In this document: positions 4,688 through 5,985 of the stretch, piece by piece
How positions within the stretch are numbered: position 1 is the stretch's first letter
How the letters are laid out: each line of letters opens with the position of its first letter
DNA from: an uncultured Caulobacteraceae bacterium
GTDB lineage: Bacteria > Pseudomonadota > Alphaproteobacteria > Caulobacterales > Caulobacteraceae
DNA length: 5,985 nt
Reading direction: 5' to 3'
Assembly (NCBI GenBank): GCA_937952995.1
Contig: CALFYB010000251.1
Span: 1-5,985, forward strand
Notes under the pieces: model-generated
The model's input: only the letters and a program-made list of their open reading frames with translations
Database searches by the model: none
What the model was told of the DNA's origin: nothing
Translations under genes and position numbers: made by a program

Positions 4688-5985
4688 ATGACCGGCAAAA
4701 CTCTCTATGACAAGATTTGGGATGCGCACCGGGTGGCGGAAGATGCCAACGGCGAGACCATCCTCTATATCGACCTGCACCTGATCCACGAGGTGACGAC
4801 GCCCCAGGCCTTTGCAGGTCTGCGCGCTGCGGGACGCCCTGTGCGGCGACCGGACCGGACCCTCGCGGTCGCGGACCATAATGTGCCGACCATCAATCAG
4901 GCGGCAGGCACCGGTGCCGTGGCTGACGAAGAGGCGCGGCTGCAACTGCAAACCCTAGAGCGCAATGTCGCTGAGGCGGGGATCGAGTTCTTCCCCATGG
5001 GTGATGTGCGCAACGGCATTGTCCATGTGGTGGGTCCCGAACAGGGCCGCAGCCAGCCGGGCATGACCATCGTCTGCGGCGACAGCCACACCTCCACCCA
5101 CGGCGCCTTTGGGGCCTTGGCCCACGGCATTGGCACCTCCGAGGTCGAGCATGTCCTCGCCACCCAGACCCTGCGTCAGCGCAAGGCCAAGAATATGCGC
5201 GTCTGGTTCGACGGCGAGCCTGCACCCGGCGTCGGTGCCAAGGACTTTGCCCTCGCCCTGATCGGCCTGATCGGCACGGGCGGCGGCACGGGCTCGGTGA
5301 TCGAATATGCCGGCCCGGCCATCGAGGCCCTGTCGATGGAAGGGCGCATGACCCTTTGCAACATGACCATCGAGGCGGGAGCCAAGGCCGGTCTGATCGC
5401 GCCCGATGCCAAGGCGTTCGACTATATGCGCGGACGCCCTGCAGCCCCCAAGGGCGCGGCCTGGGAAGCGGCCATGACCTATTGGTCGAGCCTCTATAGC
5501 GATCCGGACGCCCTGTTCGACCGCGAGATCCGCATTGATACGGCCGCGCTCAGCCCCTTGGTGACTTGGGGCACCAGTCCCGAAGATGTGGTGCCGGTGT
5601 CGGGCAATGTGCCTGATCCAGCCGAAGCGCCCAACGCCGCCCGCGCCACTCAGATTCAGCGGGCCTTGGACTATATGGGCCTGACCGGTGGCCAGCCGAT
5701 CAGCGAGGCCCGCATCGACCGGGTCTTTATCGGTTCCTGCACCAACAGCCGCATCGAAGACCTGCGCGCCGCCGCCGATGTAGCGCGGGGCCGCAAGGTC
5801 GCCGCTCACGTCAGCGCCATGGTCGTTCCGGGCTCTGGCCTCGTGCGCGATCAGGCCGAGGCCGAGGGGCTGGACCAGATCCTCATCGCCGCCGGGTTCG
5901 ACTGGCGCGAGCCGGGCTGTTCCATGTGCCTGGGCATGAACCCCGACAAGCTGGTTCCGGGCGAGCGCTGCGCCTCGACCTCAAA
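4688..5985 (+). CDS. leuC: 3-isopropylmalate dehydratase, large subunit (partial, runs off the right edge)
   Basis: With LeuD it isomerises 2-isopropylmalate to 3-isopropylmalate through 2-isopropylmaleate, the second step of leucine biosynthesis, in the cytoplasm. The aconitase-fold subunit needs a 4Fe-4S cluster. The 432 complete codons in the window include [17 protein letters not shown] near the start, [21 protein letters not shown] (from residue 130), [35 protein letters not shown] and GCSMCLGMN. The cluster ligands are Cys351, Cys411 and Cys414 (E. coli 347, 407, 410). By comparison with the 466-residue E. coli protein about 40 residues are missing. The reading frame is unbroken. The ATG at 4688 is the only possible start, as TAA lies four codons upstream (4676). 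There is no proper ribosome site: only GCGGGG, which touches the ATG. Confidence 0.97.
   Translation, partial: MTGKTLYDKIWDAHRVAEDANGETILYIDLHLIHEVTTPQAFAGLRAAGRPVRRPDRTLAVADHNVPTINQAAGTGAVADEEARLQLQTLERNVAEAGIEFFPMGDVRNGIVHVVGPEQGRSQPGMTIVCGDSHTSTHGAFGALAHGIGTSEVEHVLATQTLRQRKAKNMRVWFDGEPAPGVGAKDFALALIGLIGTGGGTGSVIEYAGPAIEALSMEGRMTLCNMTIEAGAKAGLIAPDAKAFDYMRGRPAAPKGAAWEAAMTYWSSLYSDPDALFDREIRIDTAALSPLVTWGTSPEDVVPVSGNVPDPAEAPNAARATQIQRALDYMGLTGGQPISEARIDRVFIGSCTNSRIEDLRAAADVARGRKVAAHVSAMVVPGSGLVRDQAEAEGLDQILIAAGFDWREPGCSMCLGMNPDKLVPGERCASTS

Noticed and set aside
4955..5809. Long minus-strand open frame (284 codons) opposite leuC
   Set aside because: A by-product of high GC3 in leuC, whose plus-strand frame is unbroken and has all catalytic motifs.

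Overview
The window reads as a piece of an alphaproteobacterial chromosome. The evidence is the protein character of TrmD, L19 and LeuC, the high GC of the core genes (two 60-base lines of leuC count as 63% and 70%), and dispersed CCCCGCCTTCGCGGGG-type palindromes of the kind seen in high-GC Alphaproteobacteria. The genus cannot be fixed from sequence alone.

Left end (1-697): a repeat-rich stretch around one small gene. Two ~82-bp elements (97-178 and 593-675) each carry two oppositely oriented copies of a 16-nt hairpin core, like REP doublets. Between them lies a minus-strand GIY-YIG nuclease gene (195-479). A third, single core (495-510) lies in the 5' leader of that gene, just after a good promoter (TTGACA-N17-GATACT on the minus strand). 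The leader can fold so that the repeat hairpin sits inside a stem that covers the Shine-Dalgarno sequence. This cassette is the most original part of the window.

Middle (698-3616): tesB (acyl-CoA thioesterase II, minus) and a lipoprotein gene of unknown function (plus) diverge from a 149-bp gap. The lipoprotein gene is followed by trmD (tRNA m1G37 methyltransferase) and rplS (ribosomal protein L19), 17 nt apart and ended by a strong intrinsic terminator. The usual partners rpsP and rimM are not upstream of trmD here.

Right end (3617-5985): a minus-strand DUF3800 gene of lower GC (about 48-55% in counted lines) lies between rplS and leuC. A second strong plus-strand terminator is built into its last codons. 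leuC (large subunit of 3-isopropylmalate dehydratase, leucine biosynthesis) runs off the right edge with its three Fe-S cysteines present. The arrangement looks like core translation and biosynthesis genes with two accessory nuclease-type genes beside them: a GIY-YIG gene tied to repeats and a DUF3800 gene probably inserted between rplS and leuC.
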